DNA of 57,959 bases from Candidatus Nitrosopumilus sp. (GTDB lineage: Archaea; Thermoproteota; Nitrososphaeria; Nitrososphaerales; Nitrosopumilaceae), in assembly GCA_029263475.1 (NCBI GenBank), contig JAJCXK010000051.1, forward strand, positions 1-57,959. The letters run 5' to 3'. The translations under genes and the position numbers were made by a program. Below, one piece after another: positions 1-8,899 of the stretch. Numbering within the stretch: the first letter of the stretch is position 1; every line of letters begins with the position of its first letter. Below the pieces are notes generated by a model. The model saw nothing but the letters and a program-made list of their open reading frames with translations. It was not told where the DNA came from and searched no databases.

Positions 1-1
1 C

Positions 2-718
2 TTTACATTTGAGTGGACTCCGGAATACGAGGGAAGATTCAGGACGTTTTCAGAGGTAGGGGACACTGCTAGCGGAACCACCATCGGAGGGGTTCCACAG
101 TATAACTTTGAGGTGATTCCATCAAACCGGCAAATGGCAACCTCAGACAAGATTTCCCCACAAATGCTGAAGGCACGGGAATCATTGCACGCCGCATTTG
201 ATGCAAACGTGAACGTTGAGGGTTTTCCAATAAAAGACATAGTCATAAGTCACAGAATAGATGACGGCAAACACATCATAGATGTCAATGCAGACTTTCT
301 TGATTCAAGATACTGGCCTGATATTCAGAAAAATATTACATCAATAATGGGAACTGATTTGAAAGTTGAATATCACAGAGGGGAATCACTTAACATTTGC
401 AGAGAGGGAACAGTGTTCAAAGACGGAGTGTGCATGTTAACAAATCCTGCAATGACTCCGCCAGATGGAGAAACCTGTGGTTACGGCGTGGAATCAGTAA
501 ATGTAATTTGCATTGTAAATGACGATCTTACCAAGGATAAAATTCCGATACACATTGCTTTGTACAATTATTTTACGATTTTTGTCGGGTTTGCATCTCT
601 GGCTTTATTCACATCTTCAGTCTTGTATTTTGTGTTTGGCAAAAGACATAGAAAATTGATTGCGATTGCTCTTGCAATCACAGGCATCGCATACTCGCTT
701 TATGGATTTTTTATATGA
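2..718 (+). CDS. C-terminal part of a secreted/membrane-anchored protein (5' truncated)
   Basis: The reading frame is open from base 2, so the gene begins before the window; the GTG at 113 is only an internal codon. The visible part is an extracytoplasmic domain with two pairs of cysteines (around CREGTVFKDGVC and ETCGYGVESVNVIC), followed by two hydrophobic helices within the last 55 residues separated by GKRHRK, ending in the membrane. The upstream residues FTFEWTPEYEGRFRTF resemble the end of an Ig-like/PEFG-type extracellular domain. Function unknown; most likely a cell-surface protein of the archaeal envelope. It lies 38 bases before the next gene on the same strand. Confidence 0.7.
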   Translation, partial: FTFEWTPEYEGRFRTFSEVGDTASGTTIGGVPQYNFEVIPSNRQMATSDKISPQMLKARESLHAAFDANVNVEGFPIKDIVISHRIDDGKHIIDVNADFLDSRYWPDIQKNITSIMGTDLKVEYHRGESLNICREGTVFKDGVCMLTNPAMTPPDGETCGYGVESVNVICIVNDDLTKDKIPIHIALYNYFTIFVGFASLALFTSSVLYFVFGKRHRKLIAIALAITGIAYSLYGFFI

Positions 719-756
719 TGTGCAGGTTATTCAGCATGACATTGGGTGATTGAAAA

Positions 757-1467
757 ATGAAAGGGAATATTTTGATAATTACGGTAATGGCTTTTTTGAT
801 TCCAGTTTTAACGTTAGACTCCTTTGCCCAGATGGATGGGCTGATCATGGGGCCAGAGGAGCAGCAAAGGGTAAGCCAGGGGGATTATTCTGGACTTTGG
901 AGGTATCTTGTTTTTTTTGTTCTTGCAATCCCACTTACAATTTCTTGGATGCTGTGGAAAAAAAGGACCAAGAAAATCAGGCAAGCAAACCACGATTTTG
1001 TTGAAAAGTTAAACGAAGCATACGCAAGTGATGGCAGCAAAATAAAATCTGCCAAGACATCCAAACCAGACAAGGATAAATCCAGAATTCAGCCAACCAG
1101 ACAAACCATCACATCGCTGCTCAAAAACTCCGGCAACAGATGCAACCTGCATCCGTGTGCAAACTGCATAGACTGCTACGGGCATGTAAGCGGCCACATA
1201 TTCTCCATAGTATCAAATGAGAAGGAGCAAATTCACTATGATCCTGGTCTCTCTGATCATAGCAGAGTCCAGTTTGACAATTTGATGGTCTTGTGTGATG
1301 ACCATTTCTTTGACGTGCAAATCAAGGAGAAATATTCCATCGAGGATTTGATTGCAAGTAAAAAAGAAACCATAGAGTCGGCAAATAGGGACATGAACAT
1401 GCAAACAAGTGACAAAATAATCGATGAGTTGATTCAGAGATACATAAAGCAATATCCATCTCAATAG
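757..1467 (+). CDS. Membrane-anchored HNH-like zinc domain protein
   Basis: The 236-residue protein starts with a signal-like helix (MKGNILIITVMAFLIPVLTL), has a second membrane helix at about 48-66, then a basic linker and a soluble domain. The domain has CNLHPCANCIDC followed by GHI, a block with DNL and VLCDDH, and the tail YSIEDLIASKKETIE. This order (Cys pair, H-I, D-N-L, L-C-x-x-H, Y-x-x-E-x-L-x-x-x-K) matches the HNH endonuclease family that usually reads NLILLCxxHH. Here the last HH is HF, but one H, the N and one H of the HNH triad remain. Inference: a membrane-tethered nuclease or a zinc-binding derivative. An ATG start with a signal peptide supports 757. Confidence 0.65.
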   Translation: MKGNILIITVMAFLIPVLTLDSFAQMDGLIMGPEEQQRVSQGDYSGLWRYLVFFVLAIPLTISWMLWKKRTKKIRQANHDFVEKLNEAYASDGSKIKSAKTSKPDKDKSRIQPTRQTITSLLKNSGNRCNLHPCANCIDCYGHVSGHIFSIVSNEKEQIHYDPGLSDHSRVQFDNLMVLCDDHFFDVQIKEKYSIEDLIASKKETIESANRDMNMQTSDKIIDELIQRYIKQYPSQ

Positions 1468-1476
1468 AAAACGAAG

Positions 1477-2409
1477 CTAGTCTGAAACCCATCCGCGCTG
1501 TACAAGTTTTTCTATAGATTCAGGAAAAACACATACCGCTTGACTATAGTTCGATCTTACAATTATCTCGCGGTCAGGATTGCATCCGTTCGTTGCAGCA
1601 TCAGAGTATTCCTCAACTACTATGAATTCACGAGGATTAGGATCCTTTGTCACTTTTCCATCTATTTCATAGACCATGTGAATATAGAATTTTCCGGGAG
1701 TCTGCATAAAATATTTCTGATGTGTGCCATATGCTCCATTGGCAGATACAGTGCCCGTATGCTTTTTATTTTCCCAGTGGTTGTTGCCTTCTAGGTTCTC
1801 AAAGACATACTCTATGGATGCTGAAACCTCATAATTGTGGGGATTAGACACACGTTCATTCATGGTAATTACACTGCCTGTCTCTACATATCCAGTACCG
1901 TCATTGTCTTTTGGCCTGTCTGAAATGATCTTTGTCTGTACTACTTGATATTTGTCTTGTATGGCACCATCTGATAGCACTAATTCTCCCTTGAAATCAT
2001 AAAAGGTGTGAGTTTCCTCGTCTGATTTGCCATCAAGTTGTACCATCATACCATATTCTCCACTTGCACTCCATCTCTCCAAAGTCTCTGAATCCAATGA
2101 AAATTCCCAAAACTTTTTCTTGTCATCATCATCAAACAGAAAATAATGTGAATCATCAACTGTCGCATATCCGTCAAAGATCAATTCATCTTCATTCTTG
2201 TCAAAAATTGTGATTTTTACCTGCTCTGTCGGAGCTGTATCATATGGTCCCGTAATCCCACCAATGGTAAAACCGTCCTTGCCGATATCTACATTGTAAA
2301 GCCTCAACTCTGTTATAGTTACCCCTTCATTGTATGCTTCGGCCTGCAAAAACCCAACTATCAGAACAAACATCGCAAGCATCGATGATGCCAAAATCAA
2401 CCTATTCAT
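1477..2409 (-). CDS. Secreted protein with C-terminal Cys/PES/ERGW-type motif
   Basis: The ATG at 2409 is preferred over an ATG at 2520 because it begins a clean signal peptide (MNRLILASSMLAMFVLIVGF then QAEA). The mature protein is beta-rich, with no recognised enzyme motif, and ends in GCNPDREIIV...AVCVFPESIEKLVQRGWVSD. The same terminal pattern (Cys, 12-20 residues, C/Y-x-x-PES-x-x-x-L-x-x-R-G-W/Y) is found in three other secreted proteins of this window, which suggests a shared anchoring or processing module. It is divergent from the next gene, sharing a 125-base upstream region. Function unknown. Confidence 0.75.
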   Translation of the reverse strand: MNRLILASSMLAMFVLIVGFLQAEAYNEGVTITELRLYNVDIGKDGFTIGGITGPYDTAPTEQVKITIFDKNEDELIFDGYATVDDSHYFLFDDDDKKKFWEFSLDSETLERWSASGEYGMMVQLDGKSDEETHTFYDFKGELVLSDGAIQDKYQVVQTKIISDRPKDNDGTGYVETGSVITMNERVSNPHNYEVSASIEYVFENLEGNNHWENKKHTGTVSANGAYGTHQKYFMQTPGKFYIHMVYEIDGKVTKDPNPREFIVVEEYSDAATNGCNPDREIIVRSNYSQAVCVFPESIEKLVQRGWVSD

Positions 2410-2534
2410 GATCAAAACGAAAATGTGATCATTGATAAGATCTGCTACTGAATTATTTCTTGTTTTGGTTTTATTTCCAAATGTCAATATAATGTAGTAG
2501 TAATGCATATGAACTCTCAAAAATTCAAGTCTGA

Positions 2535-4130
2535 ATGGTCGTGAGGATAGTCATTACTGCAGTATTTTTAAGTATGATAATTACAGTCTCTCATCCTACA
2601 AACACATTTGCAGAACCAGAAAACAAGCCGGAAGCAGTAGTTCCAAATGTTTTTGCCAAGGAAGACTACATGATACTTGACAGGCAAAATTATTCAGACG
2701 GAGATATAGTGAAGATGTCTGGTTTTATTGAGGATAAGGGCGGTCATGTCCTTACAATTATCATCGTACATCCGTCGGGTAAACTTATGAGTTATGGTCA
2801 CAGTTATGGCCCCAATGATTCCATTGGGATGGAGACTCGCATAATACCAATCTCTTGGGATGATGGAATCTACAAAATAGTATCAAGTTCAGTAGGTAAG
2901 GAATTTGTAGAAATTTTTGGTGTCAATTATGTGCTAACTGAAAATGACATAGCAAAATACCAACAGGAACAGGAAAGAAAGGAAACGATAAAGCAGATAA
3001 AAAATCTCCTTGGCAATCATGTGGGTGTGAACGCAGACATGTCAAATTATGCACAGGGTGACATGCTCAAAATTTACGGATACGGGCATTCAGTTGACGA
3101 TGGTGAAATAAATCCGGATGAATCAATCACACTCAAAATTTACGTAAAAAATAGCCAAACGCCAATACATGAAGCTGAAGTTGATTTGGATGAAAATGGT
3201 GAATTTTTGTATTATCTGGACACATCAGATGACACAAAATGGGATTACACAACACGAACCAATCTGCCATTTGGAACGCCACATGGATTTTACAACGTGG
3301 TTGCAGAATTTGCAGAAACAGAAGATGAAAGAGAGTTTTATCTGAAAGCAACAACGAAACAAGACAAAGAAATCGATAAAAAAACTGAACAAGTGAAGAC
3401 ACTCCAACCAGATACAGAGAATAGGAATGCTGAAAATTCAAAGATAATATCAGATGATAATATCCATGAAATTCCATTTGGAAATTCCACAATGGAATAT
3501 CCTACGATAAATTCAAGAGAATTTTGTGACTGGTATCACGAAGAAAAGCCTTCAGACATACAAGCTAACAAGATAATGAGGGAAGAGATACTAAAGAATC
3601 CACTGACATCATATTTCTTGTCAAAATCTACAAATCCAACGTACCGGGTATTGGCTCAAGAGGATTCATTTCCACCTCGAATGCATTCAATCCATCAATA
3701 CACGACAAGCAACGTGACTGCATCACTAGAATACTTTTTTGTACCCTGTCATTATTTTCCAGAACCCTCAGAATTCACCTTTCAAACAAGGGTTGACGAT
3801 GTAAATGTCAACATGCCCAATTTTTTTGAAGAATACGTATCAAACACCTCTGATGGTGTTGAAGTTATTGTCAAGCGCATAGGAAATCAGCATACGGGGA
3901 TAACTAATGATTACATTGAGATTTTTATGTCCAGCTCATATGACAGTGATTCACGAGAAATCACTAACAAAGAGATAATGTATGAGACGCTTCATGACAG
4001 TATGCTATTTTTGACACATGAAAAGTGGCTCAACCAAAAAAACCAGGCAGTATACATTTCTCCAGAATCTGTTGAGATCTTGATTGAACGTGGATATATT
4101 GTGGAAAAATTAGATTTTTTTAAATTTTGA
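2535..4130 (+). CDS. Large secreted protein with repeated Ig/MG2-like domains
   Basis: This is a 531-residue protein with a signal peptide (about 1-27). Two domains have the pattern Y-(S/A)-x-G-D-x-(V/L)-K-(M/I)-x-G at about 54 and 174, the hallmark of the MG2/Ig-like beta-sandwiches common in thaumarchaeal surface proteins. A central charged linker (about 268-310) leads to a C-terminal region ending in AVYISPESVEILIERGYIVEK, a Cys-less version of the PES/ERG terminal motif. Likely a cell-surface or extracellular structural protein; no catalytic motif is seen. Divergent from the gene ending at 1477. Confidence 0.75.
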   Translation: MVVRIVITAVFLSMIITVSHPTNTFAEPENKPEAVVPNVFAKEDYMILDRQNYSDGDIVKMSGFIEDKGGHVLTIIIVHPSGKLMSYGHSYGPNDSIGMETRIIPISWDDGIYKIVSSSVGKEFVEIFGVNYVLTENDIAKYQQEQERKETIKQIKNLLGNHVGVNADMSNYAQGDMLKIYGYGHSVDDGEINPDESITLKIYVKNSQTPIHEAEVDLDENGEFLYYLDTSDDTKWDYTTRTNLPFGTPHGFYNVVAEFAETEDEREFYLKATTKQDKEIDKKTEQVKTLQPDTENRNAENSKIISDDNIHEIPFGNSTMEYPTINSREFCDWYHEEKPSDIQANKIMREEILKNPLTSYFLSKSTNPTYRVLAQEDSFPPRMHSIHQYTTSNVTASLEYFFVPCHYFPEPSEFTFQTRVDDVNVNMPNFFEEYVSNTSDGVEVIVKRIGNQHTGITNDYIEIFMSSSYDSDSREITNKEIMYETLHDSMLFLTHEKWLNQKNQAVYISPESVEILIERGYIVEKLDFFKF

Positions 4131-4215
4131 GAAATCAATGGTACGACAATCCGTTCTCGTTTAGATCTTACAGGTTTTTTACTCATTTGTACATGATAGT
4201 GTTTCAGGAAATATA

Positions 4216-4309
4216 TCCACGTGGGTACGTTAATCATCGCCTTAACTATATCCCCCAACACATTGTGCTGGGGATATAGTTAAGGAGTATTTTAGCAGAC
4301 CCACGTGGA
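4216..4309. repeat. Palindromic hairpin element, copy 1 (intact)
   Basis: The outer perfect 11-bp inverted repeat tccacgtgggt (4216-4226) / acccacgtgga (4299-4309) encloses variable spacers and an inner perfect 16-bp inverted repeat, ccttaactatatcccc / ggggatatagttaagg, whose loop contains CACATTGTG. The rest of the 4131-4612 gap is AT-rich with no gene that I can support. Other copies lie at 22107-22202 (intact) and 43533-43586 (left half). No target-site duplication is obvious. It could be a MITE-like non-autonomous element, a structured RNA or a protein-binding cruciform. Confidence 0.75.
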
Positions 4310-4612
4310 AAAAATAATTCTACTCAAAATGGAAAATTAGTATAATCGAAGTCTAGTAATTATTCACTGTAAAACATGTGACCATCTATTTTGAATCTCA
4401 GTTTTTAATGAAATTCATATCGAACCACAATCTATGCATATGAAAGAAATTGTAATCAAATTTGAAATAATCCATATTGTATTTCATTTGAAATGTCTAA
4501 AGTGAATGAAGTTGATAAGTCATACTAGTTAGGTGATTAGAAAACGCATCCACGTGAAAGTCTTTTGTCAATCATCTGTTAGAATTGAAAAAAGGATTAA
4601 AATGTACTAATC

Positions 4613-6427
4613 TTATCTCTTAGATACAGAATAAACCGAATAACCATACTGTTTTACAGACGGATGATCATCCAAACGCTGAAAAGTGTATTGAGTCAAA
4701 TTTTTTACTTCTTCATAAAAATTTCCTCCTACCACTATACTATTAGCTTTGGCAAGATGATTTATTTTTGCACATTTGTTCACAGTTGAGCCAAAAATAT
4801 CCTCAACCATTGAAGTTGCCACTTTTGCTATTCTTACGTCACCATATGTGATGCTTATCCTGAAATCAATATGTGGTAGATTTCCTTGTTTCATTTCTTT
4901 GTTAATTTCATCATGTGCTCCACAAATATCAAAACAGCATTGAAGGGTATTTTTTAACTCTTCTTCGGTGCTGGTTTTCATTTTTGGAAAATAAAACAAG
5001 ATTCCATCTCCTAAGTTTTTTACTGTAACGCCGTTGAATTTTTTTATAATTTTAGCTGTTGCATTTATAAAAATACCATAAAAATGACTTGTTTGGTCAT
5101 TGGTTAAATTTGCAGTAGTTTTAGTCGAGCTCATAATATCAATAACACCTACAGAACAGTCTTGAGTGGAATCAGAAAATTTCAAAAGAAGATCTTCTTG
5201 TTGTTTTATCAATTCTTCTCTTAGATTGATATCCTTTTGAGCCTTTTGTAGTTTTTTTGCCATCAGATCAAAAGATGATGACAGCTGGCCTATCTCGTCA
5301 TTTGATTTTATTGCAGTACATACATCAAAGTTTCCACGTGAAATTTCGCTAGAAGCATCTTTTACCGTTATGATGGGAGCAACAACCTTTCTAATCATAT
5401 AGATGGATGTAACTATTGCTATCCCGATAGAAACCAAAAGAACCCCGATCAAAATATCTTGAATTTGGTTTATTTCTCCCAAAAATTCCTGTTCAGGAAT
5501 TGATATTGTTACAACCCATCCCAATCCTGGATTGTCTCTAAAACCATCAGAAGTAGTCCAAGATGTTAATCGATCTGTACCAAACACATCAACAATGAAA
5601 AATCCTTCTTTCTCTGTCTGTAATTCATAGCCGATAAAAGTTTCATCTGCATTACCACCTAATGTGTATATGTCAGAGTCATCGCCGTAAATATATCTGC
5701 CATCTCCTGTAAACACAAAGATTCTATAATCGTCATATGGCGCCGCATCTCTTGCACTATGCAACATTTCTATTATGTCCTCGATATTGTATACTGTTTT
5801 TACCATACCCGCAAAGTTCTCATCATCTCTTATGTCCAAAGCAACTTCTAAACCCCAAGTGTTAGCACTTTTGTCATAGTAAAGATCACTTAGATGCCAT
5901 CCATAATTTTTTGTGTTTTGAAATTGTAATCTGTCTGATTGATCCCAATCTGTGGTTCTGTTATTTTCAGCTATTGTTGCCCCATACTTGTTAGCTATCA
6001 AAATCTCAGGAAAGATATCAATGCCACTTGATTCATGAAATGTTTGTCTGATCTCTTCTAATCGTTGTGATAAATGATTTTTTGTTATCTCGTTAAAGAG
6101 GGGGTTATCTTTTCCTGCGTTTGAGTGCCATTCTGCTTCACCTTCAGCTAGAAATTTGTCAATGTTTTCAAGTTTTTCAAATTCAAGATTGGATTCCTTA
6201 ACCAAACTTTGTACTTCTGGATCCACAGCAATGATTTTCAACATGGTCATGCTTTCTTGCATTCTATGGTCTAGCCTATCTGAAATATCTCTTGCAAAAG
6301 TTATTGAATTTTCTGCAGTATTTTCTATCAATTCTGCACGAACTATGCTTAGATTAATTAATACACCCCCAGTGAAAGTAATAATTATCAGTGCCAAACT
6401 GAAAATTATTCTTATTCCAATCTTCAA
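4613..6427 (-). CDS. Receptor-type class III nucleotide cyclase (Cache-HAMP-cyclase)
   Basis: The 604-residue protein has an N-terminal membrane helix (about 7-27), a large extracytoplasmic sensor region of dCache type (about 35-320, with LGWVVTISIPEQEF just before the second helix at about 325-350), a HAMP segment (to about 400, ending SSFDLMAKKL), and a C-terminal class III cyclase homology domain (about 422-600). Within this, VGVIDIMSST (Asp near 430) and LGDGILFYFP (Asp near 472) correspond to the two metal-binding Asp motifs, and FGSTVNKCAKI to the Asn helix; the usual Arg there is Lys. Expected to make a cyclic nucleotide in response to an external ligand. The gene stands alone on the minus strand. 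Confidence 0.8.
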   Translation of the reverse strand: MKIGIRIIFSLALIIITFTGGVLINLSIVRAELIENTAENSITFARDISDRLDHRMQESMTMLKIIAVDPEVQSLVKESNLEFEKLENIDKFLAEGEAEWHSNAGKDNPLFNEITKNHLSQRLEEIRQTFHESSGIDIFPEILIANKYGATIAENNRTTDWDQSDRLQFQNTKNYGWHLSDLYYDKSANTWGLEVALDIRDDENFAGMVKTVYNIEDIIEMLHSARDAAPYDDYRIFVFTGDGRYIYGDDSDIYTLGGNADETFIGYELQTEKEGFFIVDVFGTDRLTSWTTSDGFRDNPGLGWVVTISIPEQEFLGEINQIQDILIGVLLVSIGIAIVTSIYMIRKVVAPIITVKDASSEISRGNFDVCTAIKSNDEIGQLSSSFDLMAKKLQKAQKDINLREELIKQQEDLLLKFSDSTQDCSVGVIDIMSSTKTTANLTNDQTSHFYGIFINATAKIIKKFNGVTVKNLGDGILFYFPKMKTSTEEELKNTLQCCFDICGAHDEINKEMKQGNLPHIDFRISITYGDVRIAKVATSMVEDIFGSTVNKCAKINHLAKANSIVVGGNFYEEVKNLTQYTFQRLDDHPSVKQYGYSVYSVSKR

Positions 6428-6750
6428 TATTCTGGTAAAGTGTTTTCAAATAGATTAACATATCCAATTAGCCATGATTATTTACAATTAATTCTAGTCT
6501 CTGAATGTTCGAAGAATTTTCATTTGTCACATCACAGGACATCTCAACTAGACGCAACTCTGGCATGACCTACCTTTTTATGATCTAGATGTTTACATCT
6601 TTCACGCTAAGATTCCAAAAGATATTGATGGTAAATAACACGAAATAAATATAGACACTTGTAATCAATAACATCTTTACAATTTCCATCTATACAACCT
6701 TGGTAAATTCTCACATTGTCTGTAAGAACAATAATGACCTGGCCTACTAA

Positions 6751-7055
6751 TTACCAGTATGGATCAACAAAGCACAGATAATGAAATTTACATCTGCCTT
6801 GATAATTCAATTGAGTAGTTATTACCAGAATTAAACCCTCTTCACCAGCAATATCGCTAACAGTAATTACAACAGTTTGGGTATCTATCGGATAACCAGT
6901 ATGGATAATTTCCAATGATTGTGAAAAAATAAAATTGCCATAATTTTTGTCTGAGTCATTGATGCTGGAGCAGTCACATTTAATGGAATGTTAAAAGTTA
7001 TGGTTCTGTTGTGTCTTGAATTGATTTTGTTGATGTGGATTGTAGATTGACGATT
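6751..7055 (-). pseudogene. Decayed secreted-protein fragment
   Basis: On the minus strand just after the cyclase-fold gene, codons read ...NRTITFNIPLNVTAPASMTQTK. After a one-base frame change they continue NYGNFIFSQSLEIIHTGYPIDTQTVVITVSDIAGEEG... to CKFHYLCFVDPYW and a stop at 6751-6753. After that in-frame stop there are further coding-like residues (QVIIVLTDNVRIYQGCIDGNC) down to about 6620. The composition (alternating hydrophobic/Thr beta strands, N-x-T sites) looks like a secreted beta-sandwich protein. No start codon or signal peptide is found, so this is a remnant. The remainder of 6428-6620 shows nothing supportable. Confidence 0.4.
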
Positions 7056-7879
7056 TATTCAGGGATGATTGCAATTATTCTTAAAGGAGCTCCACTTCCT
7101 CCTTCAATCTTCATCGGCAGTGCTATCACATATGCCCCCGTTGTTGGAATTTGATCTAAGTTTGCAACATTTTCAAATGTGGGTATATTATTTTCAAACA
7201 GAGTTCGGTGAGTCTGGAATAATTTTGACTGCCCATAATCAATGCTCGGAGTGTCAAGACCAATTGCGTTGATTTGTCGGTTTTCAACCAACCATTTTGC
7301 TGTGTCTGGATGCAAGCCAGGAAAATGCAACAAGCTTACTGCCTGTTCCCCATAATCCTCAGTTCCCAAATACTTCAAACGATCTGGCCAGAACTGTCCA
7401 TAGCCCGTGTATAACAGTACAATGGAATTTTCAGGAATCAGGCCATGTTTTGATTCCCATTCTGTAATGTCCTCAATTACTACTTGATAATCTCTAAAGT
7501 CAAGTGCCTTTTCAGATACATCAATCACTATGGCTGATCCCGTCAGTCTCTCTAGTGGTATCTGTTCAACAGTATGCCCTTCTCTGAAAAAATGAACTGG
7601 TGCATCTAGGTGAGTTCCTCCATGTTCAGGGGATGAGAAGTTGTTTGAAGCATAATAGTATCCTTTTTCTGTTTGCCCTGCAAATTGTGTTTCAAGTTTG
7701 AATCCATCAATTTCAGTAGGCCAGTAAATCGTATCTGATGAAAAACTATGTGTAAGATCCACTAATTTTCCATGAGGGACCAAAGATATATCGTTCATGA
7801 AGTAGATTATAGAGGTACTAGATATAAACAAAATCAGTCCTATTGCTACTAGAATCTTGAAGGTATTCCTACTCACCAT
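7055..7879 (-). CDS. Membrane-anchored/secreted cyclase-family hydrolase (kynurenine formamidase-like)
   Basis: This is a 274-residue member of the cyclase family (Pfam Cyclase; arylformamidase/isatin hydrolase fold). It carries the metal-binding motif HGGTHLDAPVHF (about 86-97), preceded by the family's early LVDLTHSFSSDTIYWP, and later GLDTPSID, LFQTHRTLFENNIPTFENVANL and a final glycine-rich strand. The N-terminus (about 8-28) is a signal anchor, so the enzyme should act outside the membrane. The substrate cannot be told from sequence; these enzymes hydrolyse amide or lactam bonds using a divalent metal. Length is slightly over the usual 210-260 because of the anchor. Confidence 0.85.
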   Translation of the reverse strand: MVSRNTFKILVAIGLILFISSTSIIYFMNDISLVPHGKLVDLTHSFSSDTIYWPTEIDGFKLETQFAGQTEKGYYYASNNFSSPEHGGTHLDAPVHFFREGHTVEQIPLERLTGSAIVIDVSEKALDFRDYQVVIEDITEWESKHGLIPENSIVLLYTGYGQFWPDRLKYLGTEDYGEQAVSLLHFPGLHPDTAKWLVENRQINAIGLDTPSIDYGQSKLFQTHRTLFENNIPTFENVANLDQIPTTGAYVIALPMKIEGGSGAPLRIIAIIPE

Positions 7880-7973
7880 ATGTGCTAACTAAAAATCATG
7901 TCTGATAATTATAGATTGCTGGATGTCAGAACACCATGGGTTGTGATATGCAGTAATTTAATACGGTCATCAT

Positions 7974-8511
7974 ATGAAAATAAAACTATTGATAACAAAA
8001 TTACTTTCTAAAAAAATTATCCGACACCATAATTATTAGTGTCGGAATTCTAGTAATTTGGATAGGTCTACAAATAGTATTTGGAACACAAAATACATTT
8101 TATGTTGTTGCCAGTAAAAACATGTTCCAGTCTTACTAAAAGATGATGTCATAATAGTTCAAGGATATGAACTATTTGAAGACATAGAGATAGGAAACAT
8201 TATTGTTTTTAATCGACCTTTAGATCACCACAAAGTGATTGTACACAGAATTGTATCTATAACCAACGATGAATCTAAAACAGTCATAACTTTGGGAGAT
8301 GTATCCCATATCCATTCCTGGTACTGACTTTCTAATTATTGAGGATGAATACATTGGAGAAGTTATACATGTAATCCCTCAAATTGGGCTGTGACACAGT
8401 TGCTAAAATCACCTGTAAACTATACCATCATTGTAGTTGTAATAGGAATTATGATTGTAAATCAAATCATAAACAGAAAAAATTGCAAAGAACCTATTGA
8501 AATAACTTAAA
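7974..8511 (+). pseudogene. Broken archaeal type I signal peptidase (S26B)
   Basis: Fragments of a signal peptidase I are readable in three frames: MKIKLLITKLLSKK (7974 on); TIIISVGILVIWIGLQIVFG then FYVVASKNM; VPVLLKDDVIIVQGYELF...GNIIVFNRPLDHHKVIVHRIV...ITLGD; then PGTDFLIIEDEYIGEVIHVIPQIG and a C-terminal helix region. The catalytic Ser-Met of the S26 family (normally ASxSM) is Asn-Met here, and there are at least three frame changes or stops. So the gene is dead and has also lost its nucleophile. The VIVHR segment keeps the His of the archaeal Ser-His dyad. Confidence 0.75.
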
Positions 8512-8530
8512 ATGAAAACTAGATCATGTC

Positions 8531-8899
8531 TTACAATAATTTTTCAATCTCATTAATCTTATCCATCAATGCATCAATATCTACGGGTTTTACAAGATAC
8601 GAATGTATGCCTTTGTTTATCAAGTCATCAATCTGACTTTCTATTCCGGTTGATGCGGTAAACAAAATAATTCTCTGATTTTGCATTAATTTTTTTGTAA
8701 CAAGCTCGTTGATTACATCAATACCTGAGAATTCTGGCATAGACAGATCTAGAAAAACTAGATCAAATTGATTTTCCTCAATCATTTTTAGTCCTTCTTT
8801 TCCACCTGTGGCAGATAAGAATTCATGTCCTAGACTGACAGCCGTCATTTCCACAAATTTTATGATGTCAGTATTATCATCTATTTCAAGAATTTTCAT
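8531..8899 (-). CDS. Single-domain response regulator (CheY-like)
   Basis: From the internal ATG at 8899 the product is 122 residues: MKILEIDDNTD (acidic pair), LVFLDLSMPEFSG with the phosphoacceptor Asp, LFTAST with the conserved Thr, and SYLVKPV with the conserved Lys, so it is a complete receiver domain with no output domain. A longer reading from 8971 adds 24 residues lying inside the kinase gene and is less likely. The start overlaps the end of the kinase gene by 14 bases, implying translational coupling. It probably takes the phosphate from the kinase and acts by protein-protein contact. Confidence 0.85.
   Translation of the reverse strand: MKILEIDDNTDIIKFVEMTAVSLGHEFLSATGGKEGLKMIEENQFDLVFLDLSMPEFSGIDVINELVTKKLMQNQRIILFTASTGIESQIDDLINKGIHSYLVKPVDIDALMDKINEIEKLL

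Noticed and set aside
750..1464. Small ORFs overlapping the HNH-like gene in other frames
   Set aside because: Frame and composition favour the 757-1467 protein; the others are shadows.
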